From positions 80,043 to 144,042 of the forward strand of contig NZ_LMSJ01000016.1 in assembly GCF_001428105.1 (NCBI RefSeq): a DNA stretch of 64,000 bases, read 5' to 3'. The position numbers were made by a program, and so were the translations under genes. A model generated the notes under the pieces. That model was not told where the DNA came from. It made no database searches and saw only the letters and a list, made by a program, of their open reading frames with translations. Every line of letters begins with the position of its first letter. The first letter of the stretch is position 1. Origin of the DNA: Paenibacillus sp. Soil766. Its GTDB lineage: Bacteria > Bacillota > Bacilli > Paenibacillales > NBRC-103111. Below are positions 1-9,562 of the stretch, one piece after another.

Positions 1-976
1 CCGACTGCGACGATTGTAAGATGAGGTCAAGACTATATAAAGACTCGCTGTCCGCCTCATGGCGCTCTTTGAGATAGGTCGCTTCGGACTGAATGCCGAT
101 CAAATGATTCTTGAGGGCATGTGTAAAAGCGCGCGTGCCGAGCGTAGCCGTGTCGATGCTTTTATTAATTTGAATATCGCGGTTTTTGCGGTAATTCTCA
201 ATGGAGTTGAATTTGTATACCAAGTAAATCATCAAGATGAGTGTCAAATAAATAGCAAATGGAAACACAGGAAGTAAGATCGACTGATAGCCAAGGGGGG
301 GCTGCAGATAGTTGAAATATCCTTTCAAATACGTTTCCTTGACCAATACTTTCGGGGCCCATGAGAAAATAAATAAATGGATCACGACGAGCGGAATAAA
401 GAGCATAACATGATAGAGTGTTAAGTTTTTGATAAATCTAATTTTCGGATAATTCAAATAATAGTTGATGAGCACGCCAAAAGCAACAATAAGTATGAGG
501 TATCGAAGGCTCATTAAGGCGATTTCGATTGTGTTCAAGAACAGCAGGCTGTCGATCCAATTGCTTAGTGCAATATGGAAAGCGGGATCATAGTAAGCCG
601 TCTCGATGATAAAAAAGAGGGAGATTCCGCCATAAACGATCCGCTGCTTGGAAAGGCTAAGACTGCGGGTGAAAGCAATGGCAAAGCCAAGCAGTGAGCA
701 ATAGAACAATCCAACACCGACGTTCAGCATGCGAATGAGCCAATTGGGGTTAAATTTGGTCAGAACCAAATAATTCCATGTACCAGGGCTAAAATCAAAG
801 AAGCTGTTAATGACATTGTAGTAGTAATTGAATTTACTTAGGTATAACGTGAAGGAGACGAGTGAAAGTATCCAACCGACAATAATGCCGTACATGAAGC
901 GGGTTGACGCATGATTTAGCTTTTTGTATGTGAATAAAATGGTGAAAATAAGCAGGATAAGCGTAACGAACAGCAT
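1..976 (-). CDS. Membrane sensor histidine kinase, 3' end cut by window edge
   Basis: The minus strand is open from an ATG at 976 to the window edge, giving about 325 residues with no stop. A GGAAGTG ribosome binding site lies 5-6 bases before the ATG. The protein starts with a hydrophobic N-terminus and has about seven membrane segments over roughly 250 residues. A cytoplasmic segment follows with the pattern FTHALKNHLIGIQSE, which fits the dimerisation/phosphoacceptor helix of a histidine kinase, the first His of that stretch being the likely acceptor. The ATP-binding domain would lie beyond the edge. It is transcribed away from the importer operon starting at 1105. Its response regulator is not in the window. 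The kinase call rests on the H-box-like motif and topology, not on a visible ATPase domain. Confidence 0.7.
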   Translation of the reverse strand, partial: MLFVTLILLIFTILFTYKKLNHASTRFMYGIIVGWILSLVSFTLYLSKFNYYYNVINSFFDFSPGTWNYLVLTKFNPNWLIRMLNVGVGLFYCSLLGFAIAFTRSLSLSKQRIVYGGISLFFIIETAYYDPAFHIALSNWIDSLLFLNTIEIALMSLRYLILIVAFGVLINYYLNYPKIRFIKNLTLYHVMLFIPLVVIHLFIFSWAPKVLVKETYLKGYFNYLQPPLGYQSILLPVFPFAIYLTLILMIYLVYKFNSIENYRKNRDIQINKSIDTATLGTRAFTHALKNHLIGIQSEATYLKERHEADSESLYSLDLILQSSQS

Positions 977-1003
977 GGGATCACTTCCTTCTCTTCTGCC
1001 AAA

Positions 1004-1053
1004 AGGGGGAATAAAACATTCATCTGTCTGACTCCTTGGCATCTACGTATAAT
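1004..1053 (+). promoter_or_regulatory. Candidate activator box and promoter of the module A operon
   Basis: The sequence ATAAAACATTCATCT (1011-1025), preceded by AGGGG, recurs almost unchanged at 7048-7062. A TATAAT -10 hexamer starts at 1048, exactly 23 bases after the end of the box, and the second copy has the same distance to CATAAT. The -35 region is poor (TCTGAC or TGTCTG), as expected for an activator-dependent promoter. The likely activator is the AraC protein at 7136, which is inference. Confidence 0.6.
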
Positions 1054-1104
1054 TCAAATTAAGAAAACGCAAACAAATCATATCAAAAAAAGGGTGAGTG
1101 TCCA

Positions 1105-2424
1105 ATGAAAAAAAGTTTGAAGCTTGGTGTGACCGGCACATTGCTGTTGGGATTGCTTGCAGGATGTGGCTCAGCTGGGACAACGACGGGAGATAAAAGT
1201 ACAACTTCCCCGGATGCCAAAGCGGCACAAGTCAATTTGAAAGCAACAGTACTTCCAGACGATTTGGAAACGTTTAAAACGGCTTATGCTGAATTTAGCA
1301 AAGAAAACCCGAATATCCAAGTACAATTCGAAACGATTCCACAAGCGCAATATTACGAGAAGCTTCGTATGCAGCTGTCCTCAGGAGAGAATATGGATTT
1401 GTTTGGCGGTACGATGGACGTGTTCTTGGATACTGGTATCTTAGAGCCCTTAGATGATTATGTCAAAAAAGCAAACGTAGATGTATCCGGATTCGGTCCG
1501 TTATACGATGCGTTAAAAGTAAATGATAAAGTGTTCGGACTTCCGTATCGGAAATCCAACTGGATGCTGTTCTATAACAAAACGTTGTTCGATCAAGCCG
1601 GCGTTGCTTATCCGAAAGCGGATATGACATGGAACGATTTCCGCGACCTAGCGAAGAAGATGACGAAAGGCGATGGCACGAATAAGATTTATGGCGCCTT
1701 TGTACATCCATGGGCACAAACGTGGTATATGCAAGGCGTTCAAACGGGCGCTTCAATCATCGATAAAGACTTATCCGCTTTCAAGAAAGGTCTTCAATTC
1801 CGTATGGACATGGAAAAGGACGGCTCGATCATGGGATGGGCTGAACAGATTACAACGTCCGCTCATTACAACGCTGCTTTCCAAAAAGGAAATATCGCGA
1901 TGAATTTGATCGGGGATTGGCATGTGGCGCAGCTCAGACAAGCTGAAACGGAAAAGAAAATAAGCTTTGATTGGGACGTAGTACCAGTTCCGCATCCAGA
2001 TGGCGTAGCTGCTAACACAAGCTTGGCGACTCCAGTATCTTTGATGGTCAGTAAAAACTCCAAACACAAAGAAGAAGCGTTCAAAGTGGTTGAATTCATG
2101 ACTGGTGTGAAAGGTGCGAAACAATTCGCAGCCAAAGGCTTCCTTACAGGCTATATCAACGATGATATTCGCAAAACTTATATTGGCGATGGCAGCTTGA
2201 AGCCTAAAAACATTCATTATTTCGTGGAACAAAAGGAATATCCGGAATATCCGTTGCTGCCTGGTGTAAAAAACATTCTGGTGAACAGCGTCTACAAGCA
2301 AGAAGGTGAAATGGCTTTAACAGGTGCTCAAACCGTCGATCAAGCGATTCAAAAGATCGGTCAGCGCGTTGCTTCCGAATGGGCAGATAAATATGCCAAG
2401 GATTTCAAAGCAGGCAAGAAATAA
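1105..2424 (+). CDS. Sugar ABC transporter substrate-binding lipoprotein
   Basis: This 439-residue protein is a family 1 (CUT1-type) extracellular solute-binding lipoprotein. It has a Lys-rich start, a hydrophobic core and a lipobox (LLAGC) placing the lipidated Cys at about residue 21, then a Ser/Thr-rich tether. The mature part has the usual MalE-like pattern, including PYRKSNWMLFYNKTLF and a GNIAMNLIGDW segment. It is the first gene of an operon with two permeases, a sulfatase and a GH88 hydrolase, so the ligand is probably an unsaturated, possibly sulfated, uronic-acid disaccharide or oligosaccharide; this is inferred from context only. An AAAGGGTGAG ribosome binding site precedes the ATG. 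Confidence 0.9.
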   Translation: MKKSLKLGVTGTLLLGLLAGCGSAGTTTGDKSTTSPDAKAAQVNLKATVLPDDLETFKTAYAEFSKENPNIQVQFETIPQAQYYEKLRMQLSSGENMDLFGGTMDVFLDTGILEPLDDYVKKANVDVSGFGPLYDALKVNDKVFGLPYRKSNWMLFYNKTLFDQAGVAYPKADMTWNDFRDLAKKMTKGDGTNKIYGAFVHPWAQTWYMQGVQTGASIIDKDLSAFKKGLQFRMDMEKDGSIMGWAEQITTSAHYNAAFQKGNIAMNLIGDWHVAQLRQAETEKKISFDWDVVPVPHPDGVAANTSLATPVSLMVSKNSKHKEEAFKVVEFMTGVKGAKQFAAKGFLTGYINDDIRKTYIGDGSLKPKNIHYFVEQKEYPEYPLLPGVKNILVNSVYKQEGEMALTGAQTVDQAIQKIGQRVASEWADKYAKDFKAGKK

Positions 2425-2496
2425 GGAATAGAGCAGAGACAATCGGGCTTCGCCGCATGAAGGTGGGGCTCGATTGCTTCAATAGGAGTGGAGTAT

Positions 2497-3387
2497 ATGA
2501 AGATTACAAGCAAAGCATTACGACGTAATCGGTTGACAGGGTATACATTTTTGCTTCCCAATATACTTGGATTTTTAATTTTCATTTGTTTGCCGGTTTG
2601 TGCTTCCTTCCTCATGAGCTTTACTGAATGGAATGGATTTGGTGAAATTAAGTGGGCTGGCATATCGAACTATACACAATTATGGCATGATGAAACGTTC
2701 CGTATCTCCCTGCTTAACAGTTTAATTATGACAGCAGTTTCCGTCCCGGTGACATTGTTCCTTGCAATTTTGGCAGCAGTCGCCCTCAATAAAGGTTTGA
2801 GAGGCGTTAAAATATTCCGAACGGCGATTTTCCTGCCGCACATTACAGCAACGATTGCCGTAGCTGTCGTGTGGCAGCTGCTTTATAACCCAACTATGGG
2901 TCCCATTAACGGAATACTCAGAAGTATCGGAATTGATAATCCTCCTATGTGGCTGGCTTCCACACAATGGGCACTGGTCTCGGTGATTATCGTCAGTATT
3001 TGGCATTCCATCGGTTACTACATGGTTCTTTACTTAGCAGGTTTGCAGGGGATTCCTAAGGATCTGTATGAAGCAGCTGAAATTGACGGTGCAGGTAAAG
3101 TCGCGCAATTTCGCAAAATTACAGTGCCGATGCTGTCGCCAGTCATTTTCTTCACGGTGATTATGGGCATCATCAATTCATTCAAAGTATTCGATCTGGT
3201 GTTTGTCTTGACCAAAGGAGGTCCAGGCCGTTCAACACACATGTTGGTTTACGACATTTATTACACGGCTTTCCAACGCTTTGAATATGGCTATGCCTCT
3301 GCGATGGCTTACGTGTTATTCACGATTATTCTAATTATTACGTTGATTCAATTTAGAGGACAAAAACGTTGGGTGAACTATTCCTAA
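2497..3387 (+). CDS. Sugar ABC transporter permease, MalF/UgpA type
   Basis: Inner-membrane permease of a CUT1 importer, about 296 residues with six predicted membrane segments. The EAA loop that docks the ATPase is visible as YEAAEIDGAGKVAQF near residue 190, followed by the usual VPML. A GTG at 2488 would extend the protein by three residues, but the AGGAG at 2484-2488 overlaps it and sits 8 bases before the ATG at 2497, so that ATG is the better start. It lies between the binding protein and the second permease. No ATPase is encoded nearby, so it probably uses a shared MsmX/UgpC-type ATPase encoded elsewhere. Confidence 0.93.
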   Translation: MKITSKALRRNRLTGYTFLLPNILGFLIFICLPVCASFLMSFTEWNGFGEIKWAGISNYTQLWHDETFRISLLNSLIMTAVSVPVTLFLAILAAVALNKGLRGVKIFRTAIFLPHITATIAVAVVWQLLYNPTMGPINGILRSIGIDNPPMWLASTQWALVSVIIVSIWHSIGYYMVLYLAGLQGIPKDLYEAAEIDGAGKVAQFRKITVPMLSPVIFFTVIMGIINSFKVFDLVFVLTKGGPGRSTHMLVYDIYYTAFQRFEYGYASAMAYVLFTIILIITLIQFRGQKRWVNYS

Positions 3388-3421
3388 CGAGCTGATTGGG
3401 TTTGAGATTGGAGGGACCAGC

Positions 3422-4300
3422 ATGAGTATGCAATTAGAATCAAGCCAGATCACCATGAGGCTGTCGAGGCGTCCACAGCTCGGCGCAGTAGTTAGAAAAA
3501 CGGTGTTATATCTAGTCGTTACCGCTGTTGCCTTGTCCATGGTTGTTCCTTTTCTTTGGATGCTTTCCGCATCCGTGAAGTCCGAGGCAGAAATATTCAG
3601 CTTCCCTATTCAGTGGATACCGAGCCACTTTTACTGGTCGAATTATAGCAAGGTATGGACGGAGCTTCCATTCTTAACTTATTACTTGAATACGATCAAA
3701 ATCGCTGTGTTTACCACACTGCTGCAAATTATTACATGTTCCACGGCGGCATATGCATTTGCCAAAGTGAAATTTCCCGAACGGGATAAATTGTTCTTCT
3801 TATATGTAGCGACGATGATGGTACCTTATCAGGTCATGATGATTCCGCAGTTCATGTTAATGAAGAAAATTGGGCTCATGGATTCACATTGGGCGTTGAT
3901 TCTTCTAGGAGCATTTAGTCCATTCGGTGTGTTCTTGTTCAGACAGTTCTTTATGGCCATTCCGGAGGAACTCTCAGAAGCGGCCAGGATTGACGGACTG
4001 AGCGAGTTCGGCATTTATTCGCGGGTCATTCTACCATTGATACGGCCAGCGATTGCCAGCTTAACTATTTTTACTTTCATGCATGCGTGGAACGATTTCC
4101 TCGGTCCGTTGATCTACTTGAATTCGGATAGCTTGTTTACGCTCCAGCTCGGTATGCAGCATTTCCAATCGGAGCATGCAACGGAGTATGGCCCGTTAAT
4201 GGCAGCAGCGGTTTGTGCCATTATTCCAACCATTCTGATTTACTTTATGGCCCAGGACCATTTCGTCGAAGGGATTTCCGCAGGAGCGGTTAAAGGGTGA
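3422..4300 (+). CDS. Sugar ABC transporter permease, MalG/UgpE type
   Basis: Second permease of the module A importer, 292 residues. It has a cytoplasmic N-terminus, six predicted membrane segments and an EAA loop (EAARIDGLSEFGIY near residue 186). The C-terminus ends in the AGAVKG motif typical of MalG-type subunits. A GGAGGG ribosome binding site lies just upstream. Its stop is only 7 bases before the sulfatase start, indicating coupled expression. It is expected to form a heterodimer with the 2497-3387 product. Confidence 0.93.
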   Translation: MSMQLESSQITMRLSRRPQLGAVVRKTVLYLVVTAVALSMVVPFLWMLSASVKSEAEIFSFPIQWIPSHFYWSNYSKVWTELPFLTYYLNTIKIAVFTTLLQIITCSTAAYAFAKVKFPERDKLFFLYVATMMVPYQVMMIPQFMLMKKIGLMDSHWALILLGAFSPFGVFLFRQFFMAIPEELSEAARIDGLSEFGIYSRVILPLIRPAIASLTIFTFMHAWNDFLGPLIYLNSDSLFTLQLGMQHFQSEHATEYGPLMAAAVCAIIPTILIYFMAQDHFVEGISAGAVKG

Positions 4301-4307
4301 GCTCCAT

Positions 4308-5717
4308 ATGAAGCCTAATATCATTTACATTTTTGCAGATCAATGGCGAAAGCAGGCTGCCGGGTTTACTGGTGAAGATCCGGTTATCACGCCGAATATT
4401 GATCAGTTCGCACGGGAGAGTCTGGTATTTAACCATGCGCTCTCTTGTACGCCACTATGTTCGCCGCACCGGGCAGCACTCATGACAGGTAAGTATCCGC
4501 AATCGACGGGGGTCTATACGAACTGTAAAATCGGTGCAAACATTATGCTGAGTCCCGAAGAGGTAGGTATCGGAGATGTCCTAAAGTCTGCGGGGTATCA
4601 AACGGGGTATATCGGCAAATGGCATCTTGATTCCCCTGAGCAGAATACGTGTCCTGAACCTGAATCAGGTGCGCGCGAATGGGATGCGTATACACCGCCA
4701 GGTCCTAAGCGGCATGGTTTTGATTTCTGGTATTCCTATGGTGCGTACGATTATCATCTCAAGCCCCATTATTGGAAAGATACGCCGGAGATGATTCAGG
4801 TCGACCAATGGTCATTGGAGCATGAGACCGATGTGGCGCTGGACTTTATTCGGGCCCGAGGGAAAGAACAAACCGATCCGTTTGCGTTATTCGTCTCTTG
4901 GAATCCGCCGCATAGCCCCTTTGAGCTTGTACCTGAACGCTACAAGGAGCTCTATAGCGGACAGGAGCTGAGCTTGCGTCCGAATGTAAGCTCGGCGCAG
5001 CTTGCAGCGCATACAGGCGAGCCCTTTGAGAGCGGGGATGAGGCTTTACGCCGGTATACACGTGACTACTTCGCAGCGGTATCGGGCATGGATGAGCAGT
5101 TTGGCCGGATCTGGCGAGAAGTTCAGGGTCTCGGACTTGCGGAGAACACGCTAATCGTGCTCTCGTCGGATCATGGTGAGCTTATGGGCTCGCACGGCCT
5201 CATGGCAAAGCATTCTTGGCATGAGGAATCCATTGCGATCCCTTGTTTGATGAGCTGGAGAGGCACAATTGGGCAGGGCAGCACGGATTTGCTTTTTAAT
5301 AGTGTGGATATTATGCCTACACTGCTCGGACTTGCGGGTGTCCCCGTGCCTGGGTCAGTTGAAGGACTCGATCTGTCCGGTGATCTTCTCGGAACGAGTC
5401 ATACGGATGTTTCTTCTGCCTTCATTTGTGCCTTCCCCGGAAGAAAGGATGCGATGGAGCTCTTCGCCTCCGCTGGACTAGACAATCGAAGATTTGGCTG
5501 GCGGGGAATCCGCACAAGCCAGTACACGTATGTCGTGCATAGAGGTTATGCGCCTGGCGCAGAAGTGCAGCGATTATTTTATGAACATGAGAAGGACCCT
5601 TATCAGCTCAACCCAGTTGTGTTGAAAGAGCGGCCACAGTCGGAGCTTCTGATGTCATTAGAGGAAGAACTGCAACGCTGGTTAGATCGCACTGATGATA
5701 AATTTGAATTGGCTTGA
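4308..5717 (+). CDS. Type I sulfatase (cysteine-type), probable glycosaminoglycan sulfatase
   Basis: This 469-residue protein is a formylglycine-dependent sulfatase of the alkaline phosphatase superfamily. The modification motif C-S-P-H-R is present with the cysteine at residue 51, followed by TGKYP; this Cys would be oxidised to formylglycine. An N-terminal metal site (FADQWR), the SSDHGELMGSHG metal-binding stretch and downstream His residues fit the family. There is no signal peptide, so it should act in the cytoplasm on imported material. The gene starts 7 bases after the preceding permease and precedes a GH88 hydrolase, which suggests removal of sulfate from unsaturated GAG disaccharides. 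The exact sulfate position cannot be read from the sequence. No formylglycine-generating enzyme or anaerobic maturase is in the window. Confidence 0.92.
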   Translation: MKPNIIYIFADQWRKQAAGFTGEDPVITPNIDQFARESLVFNHALSCTPLCSPHRAALMTGKYPQSTGVYTNCKIGANIMLSPEEVGIGDVLKSAGYQTGYIGKWHLDSPEQNTCPEPESGAREWDAYTPPGPKRHGFDFWYSYGAYDYHLKPHYWKDTPEMIQVDQWSLEHETDVALDFIRARGKEQTDPFALFVSWNPPHSPFELVPERYKELYSGQELSLRPNVSSAQLAAHTGEPFESGDEALRRYTRDYFAAVSGMDEQFGRIWREVQGLGLAENTLIVLSSDHGELMGSHGLMAKHSWHEESIAIPCLMSWRGTIGQGSTDLLFNSVDIMPTLLGLAGVPVPGSVEGLDLSGDLLGTSHTDVSSAFICAFPGRKDAMELFASAGLDNRRFGWRGIRTSQYTYVVHRGYAPGAEVQRLFYEHEKDPYQLNPVVLKERPQSELLMSLEEELQRWLDRTDDKFELA

Positions 5718-5765
5718 AGGTTGAAATAACGAATAGGAATTGAACGAAAAGAGAGGATGACAGCG

Positions 5766-6893
5766 ATGTGGCGTGGAGCAATTGAAGATGCCATCGGCAA
5801 AATTCGCCGGAACTTGGAACAGCATCCAGGTACTTTTCCACATATCACCAATGAGAAGCGATATGCTTGGTCTGCGAACGAAGATTGGATTGAAGGGTTT
5901 CATACAGGGCTTACTTGGCTGAGCTATGAGTACAGTCAAGATACATTCTTCCAAGATCAAGCGAAGGAGCAAATTGCAGATTTTAAAAAGCGGTTGGAAG
6001 CTAGAGTATGCTTAGAGCACCATGATATCGGCTTCTTGTATGGACTATCCGCATTAGCAGGATGGATTGTAGAGAAGGACGAGAGTGCTCGTGATCTTGC
6101 GCTGCAAGCAGCGGATCATTTGTTAGGCAGATGGCGTGAGCAAAGCGGATTGCTGCAAGCTTGGGGCCCGGAAAACGATGAGAAGAATGGCGGTCGGATC
6201 ATTATTGACTGCTTGCTGAATTTGCCCCTGCTCTATTGGGCATCCGAAATAACAGGGCAACCAAAATATGCCGAAGTCGCCTACAAGCAAGCCGAATTGT
6301 CTAGAAGGTATCTGGTGCGTGGCGACGATTCTTCTTATCATACGTTTTATTTTCAAACGGAGACAGGTGACCCGCTTGGGGGAGGCACTCACCAAGGCTA
6401 CACAGATGGCTCGACTTGGACACGCGGTCAAGCATGGGGTATCTACGGCTTCGCACTTTCTTACCGATATACTAAGGATCCTGTCTTCTTGCAAACGGCT
6501 AAACGGTTGTTATCCTATTTCCTTGATCATCTCCCAGAAGATCATGTTGCTTATTGGGATTTCAACGTACCGATTGAAGCGAATACAAGTCGCGACAGCT
6601 CGGCATCGGCCATTACAGCGTGCGGAATGCTAGAGCTGCTGGATCTCCTGCCAGAAGAGGATGGGGATCGCGACTGGATCCAGCAGGGATTGGATCAAAC
6701 GATGCACTCCCTCGTGAACAAGTATGCAACGATTGGCGAAGAAGCGGAAGGCTTGCTGAAGCATGGTTCCTATCATGTGAGAGGCAATAGCGGCTTGGAC
6801 GACTATATGATTTGGGGCGATTATTACTACTTGGAAGCATTAATGCGGTTGGAACGAGGCATTCCAGGTTATTGGTATGAACGGAAGGCTTAG
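5766..6893 (+). CDS. GH88 unsaturated glucuronyl hydrolase
   Basis: About 375 residues, the normal length for GH88, and cytoplasmic (no signal peptide). GH88 enzymes hydrate the 4,5-unsaturated uronic acid left by polysaccharide lyases, releasing the second sugar. Two key acids are visible: D87 in HHDIGFLYG and D148 in IIIDCLLNLP. Their 61-residue spacing equals that of D88 and D149 in the Bacillus sp. GL1 enzyme. An ATG at 5757 is possible, but GAGAGG abuts it directly and is 9 bases from the ATG at 5766, so the latter is preferred. It is the last gene of the module A operon and is followed by a terminator. Its presence beside a sulfatase and several lyases fits GAG breakdown. Confidence 0.93.
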   Translation: MWRGAIEDAIGKIRRNLEQHPGTFPHITNEKRYAWSANEDWIEGFHTGLTWLSYEYSQDTFFQDQAKEQIADFKKRLEARVCLEHHDIGFLYGLSALAGWIVEKDESARDLALQAADHLLGRWREQSGLLQAWGPENDEKNGGRIIIDCLLNLPLLYWASEITGQPKYAEVAYKQAELSRRYLVRGDDSSYHTFYFQTETGDPLGGGTHQGYTDGSTWTRGQAWGIYGFALSYRYTKDPVFLQTAKRLLSYFLDHLPEDHVAYWDFNVPIEANTSRDSSASAITACGMLELLDLLPEEDGDRDWIQQGLDQTMHSLVNKYATIGEEAEGLLKHGSYHVRGNSGLDDYMIWGDYYYLEALMRLERGIPGYWYERKA

Positions 6894-6941
6894 TGAAGTT
6901 AGTTAGAATGCCGCATCAGCCCATATGGAAAATAGATTGGC

Positions 6942-6986
6942 AAAAAACAGTTAGCATCCGCAAAATCGGATACTAACTGTTTTTTT
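6942..6986 (+). terminator. Rho-independent terminator of the module A operon
   Basis: A 14-bp stem (ACAGTTAGCATCCG against CGGATACTAACTGT, one mismatch) with a 6-base loop is followed by seven T. It lies about 50 bases after the GH88 stop and separates module A from the AraC regulator. Confidence 0.9.
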
Positions 6987-7041
6987 ATCACTACAGCGCG
7001 GCCGTCCATGGCTATATAAGGGATAAATGTTCATTATGTAC

Positions 7042-7090
7042 AGGGGTATAAAACATTCACCTATTGGATTATCGTGAAACTCGGCATAAT
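7042..7090 (+). promoter_or_regulatory. Candidate activator box and promoter of the 7136 regulator
   Basis: AGGGG followed by ATAAAACATTCACCT (7048-7062) matches the box at 1004-1025 with one substitution in its 15-base core. A CATAAT -10 begins at 7085, 23 bases after the box, the same geometry as the copy at 1105. This suggests autoregulation by the AraC protein encoded immediately downstream. Confidence 0.55.
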
Positions 7091-7135
7091 GAGAAGCATA
7101 AGTTCATGTCACAGCCCAAAGGATGAACGTAAATA

Positions 7136-9394
7136 ATGTTAATGAAGTTAACGAGATATAGACGCAGGGTGATGACGGTGTTTAACCGTTATTTGTTTTC
7201 TTTTATATTGCTTCTATTGCTGCCTATGCTTTTTCTAGGAATTACAGGGTACTTTCAATTATCAACAATTGTGGGGGACGAAGTGGAGAGAAACAATCAA
7301 TCGCTTCTGAATAGCCTCCAGCGGGAAGTGGATAACAAACTCATTATGATGAATAAAATTGCTAATCAGATTACGGAAGCACCGGAGCTATCGCCGTATC
7401 TACTTGAACAAGAGGATATGTTTAGTGCTTTTCAAGGAAAAAAGATATTGGAGAGTAAAGTTCTTGATGACAGTATTCGTGAAATTGTCCTTCATATCCG
7501 CGGATCGGAGAAGTTATATTCGTCGTTAAGCACCTATCAGGTCAATGATTTTGCCAGCACATTTTATCACTTTGCCGAATGGAACGCAGAACAATTTAAG
7601 GATGATTTAAACCATGTGAACACCACCACGCTTCGACCAGCAGAGGACGTTAAGATGGAGGGGTTACCCTCACAACGTTTGATTACCTATATCGTGCCAA
7701 TTCCGCTTAGGAACCAACAACCCTACGGTACAGTTTTGTTTGAGTTAAAAGAAGATACCTTACTAAAAAGACTCAACCCAGATCAAGTGCTGCCGAATGG
7801 GAACGCGATTGTTTTCGATCAGTCAGGCAGGGTAATATCCGCCTATAAACAAGAGGATTTCTTTAAATCCGCCAACTTTTACAACCAAATCGTGAATGAG
7901 GTGGACAAACGACATATTCAAGAGTTTCAACATCAGAAGTATGTGATTTCGACCCAGAAATCAACGCAAAGTGGTCTGACATATGTCATCATGCTGCCTT
8001 ATGCTTCCGTCGTTGCTCCTGTCAATCAAGCCATCTTGAAATGGATTAGTTACTTGTTATTTATTTTGGTTATTGGAAGCGTATTCGTTTACATGGTTAT
8101 GGTATTCAATTATAACCCGGTTAAAAAGTTAGCTGCTCTGGTAGAAACAATTCGAGGTCAATCGATTCACAAATCGAATGTATTCGAAGCAATTGGCTCT
8201 ATGATCAACGATATTGCCGATTCGAATCAAACCTTAGGCCGTAAGTTGGAAGAAAATCGTTCAGCGGTAAGAGACCATTTTCTGGGCAGTTTATTAAAAG
8301 GGGAATTTCAATCCCTGGACGATGTGAATGAAAGGGGGGAAGAGGTTGGCGTTACGTTTCCCTTTCCAGACATCACGGTGATGATCCTAGAGCTACCCGC
8401 TTCCCAATTGTTGTACAGGGAGCAATTGATTGCAGAAGTGGAACGGCAGTTCGGGGGAGATGCCATCGGACATGTAAAGATCAGCTTAGAAGAACGAAGA
8501 GCGATTTTTATTGTGTCTTGGGGAGGCAGTCCCGCGGATCGAAAGCTGTGGTTAAACCGATTACATGATCATTTGAGTATGATATTTGATATACCGATTA
8601 CATTGGGGATCGGAAACGGCTATCGAGAACTTTCACAAGTGGGGCGTTCGTACTTGGAAGTATCAACGGCGATTGATTATAAGATGATCAAAGGCAATCA
8701 GCGAGTAATCTTCTTTGATGACCTCATGGCACATGATCATGCTGCTTTGTTAAACCCCAGACGTATTCTAGAAGAATTGGAAATCGTACTGCAGTACGGT
8801 GATGCATCGTTAATTACCAAGAGTGTGCAGCAGATCGCCATGAAAATGAAACAAAGCGGGATGACTCTGTTTATCGCCAAAGAGCTTTGTTATGACATGA
8901 TTCATACCTGTATTGCATTCATGGAAAAGAGAAGACCAGGAAGCGCAATGGATAGCTTGCCGGACATTTTAGTGTTGACCGATTTTACGACATTAGATGA
9001 AATTGCTGACTTACTCATAAGCGCGTGCACAACATTATGTCATTCCCTTGACCTGCCCAAGTCGGCACCTCCTGCCGTAATGATCGACCAAATAAACCAA
9101 TATATGTTGCAAAACTATAATGAATTTGATTTCTCTGTGCAGAAGATTGCCGAACACTTCTCTCTCTCCCTGTCTTATTTAAGCCGTTATTACAAAGAAC
9201 AAACTGGTCGAACTGTTATGGAGTATTTGAAAGAGGTAAGGATCGAGCAAGCCAAACGTTTGCTTCGAGACCATAGCATCTCCGTTAAGGAGATTGTACA
9301 GCAGATCGGCTACTACGATGTGTCTAGCTTTATCCGTACGTTCAAAGGTCAAGTGGGTCTAACCCCTGGTGAATACCGCAAACAAGTGAAGTAG
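7136..9394 (+). CDS. Membrane-bound AraC-family regulator with extracellular sensor
   Basis: This 752-residue protein joins a membrane sensor to an AraC-type DNA-binding domain. A membrane segment at about residues 20-42 is followed by an extracellular Cache-like sensor region (about 43-300), a second membrane segment (about 302-325), a linker containing a degenerate cyclase-like middle region, and two helix-turn-helix motifs over about 654-752 ending in the AraC signature GLTPGEYRKQ. Such one-protein sensors are common beside carbohydrate ABC operons in Paenibacillus. It follows a terminator and has its own promoter, whose box is shared with the 1105 operon, so it probably activates module A. 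It may also control module B, which starts 168 bases downstream. AAAGGA lies about 12 bases before the ATG. Confidence 0.9.
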   Translation: MLMKLTRYRRRVMTVFNRYLFSFILLLLLPMLFLGITGYFQLSTIVGDEVERNNQSLLNSLQREVDNKLIMMNKIANQITEAPELSPYLLEQEDMFSAFQGKKILESKVLDDSIREIVLHIRGSEKLYSSLSTYQVNDFASTFYHFAEWNAEQFKDDLNHVNTTTLRPAEDVKMEGLPSQRLITYIVPIPLRNQQPYGTVLFELKEDTLLKRLNPDQVLPNGNAIVFDQSGRVISAYKQEDFFKSANFYNQIVNEVDKRHIQEFQHQKYVISTQKSTQSGLTYVIMLPYASVVAPVNQAILKWISYLLFILVIGSVFVYMVMVFNYNPVKKLAALVETIRGQSIHKSNVFEAIGSMINDIADSNQTLGRKLEENRSAVRDHFLGSLLKGEFQSLDDVNERGEEVGVTFPFPDITVMILELPASQLLYREQLIAEVERQFGGDAIGHVKISLEERRAIFIVSWGGSPADRKLWLNRLHDHLSMIFDIPITLGIGNGYRELSQVGRSYLEVSTAIDYKMIKGNQRVIFFDDLMAHDHAALLNPRRILEELEIVLQYGDASLITKSVQQIAMKMKQSGMTLFIAKELCYDMIHTCIAFMEKRRPGSAMDSLPDILVLTDFTTLDEIADLLISACTTLCHSLDLPKSAPPAVMIDQINQYMLQNYNEFDFSVQKIAEHFSLSLSYLSRYYKEQTGRTVMEYLKEVRIEQAKRLLRDHSISVKEIVQQIGYYDVSSFIRTFKGQVGLTPGEYRKQVK

Positions 9395-9562
9395 GTAGAC
9401 AACGATGAAAACAGCATATATGCGTTCAAATTTGGCATATCGGGTTGAAATTCGTGCGGATCATAAATTTCGCATACGTGGATTGGCGATCTCACTTATT
9501 TACAGGCTGTTGTGTAGATGGTTAGATTACAACTATGAAGTTCCAGCGGAGGTGATAACAAA

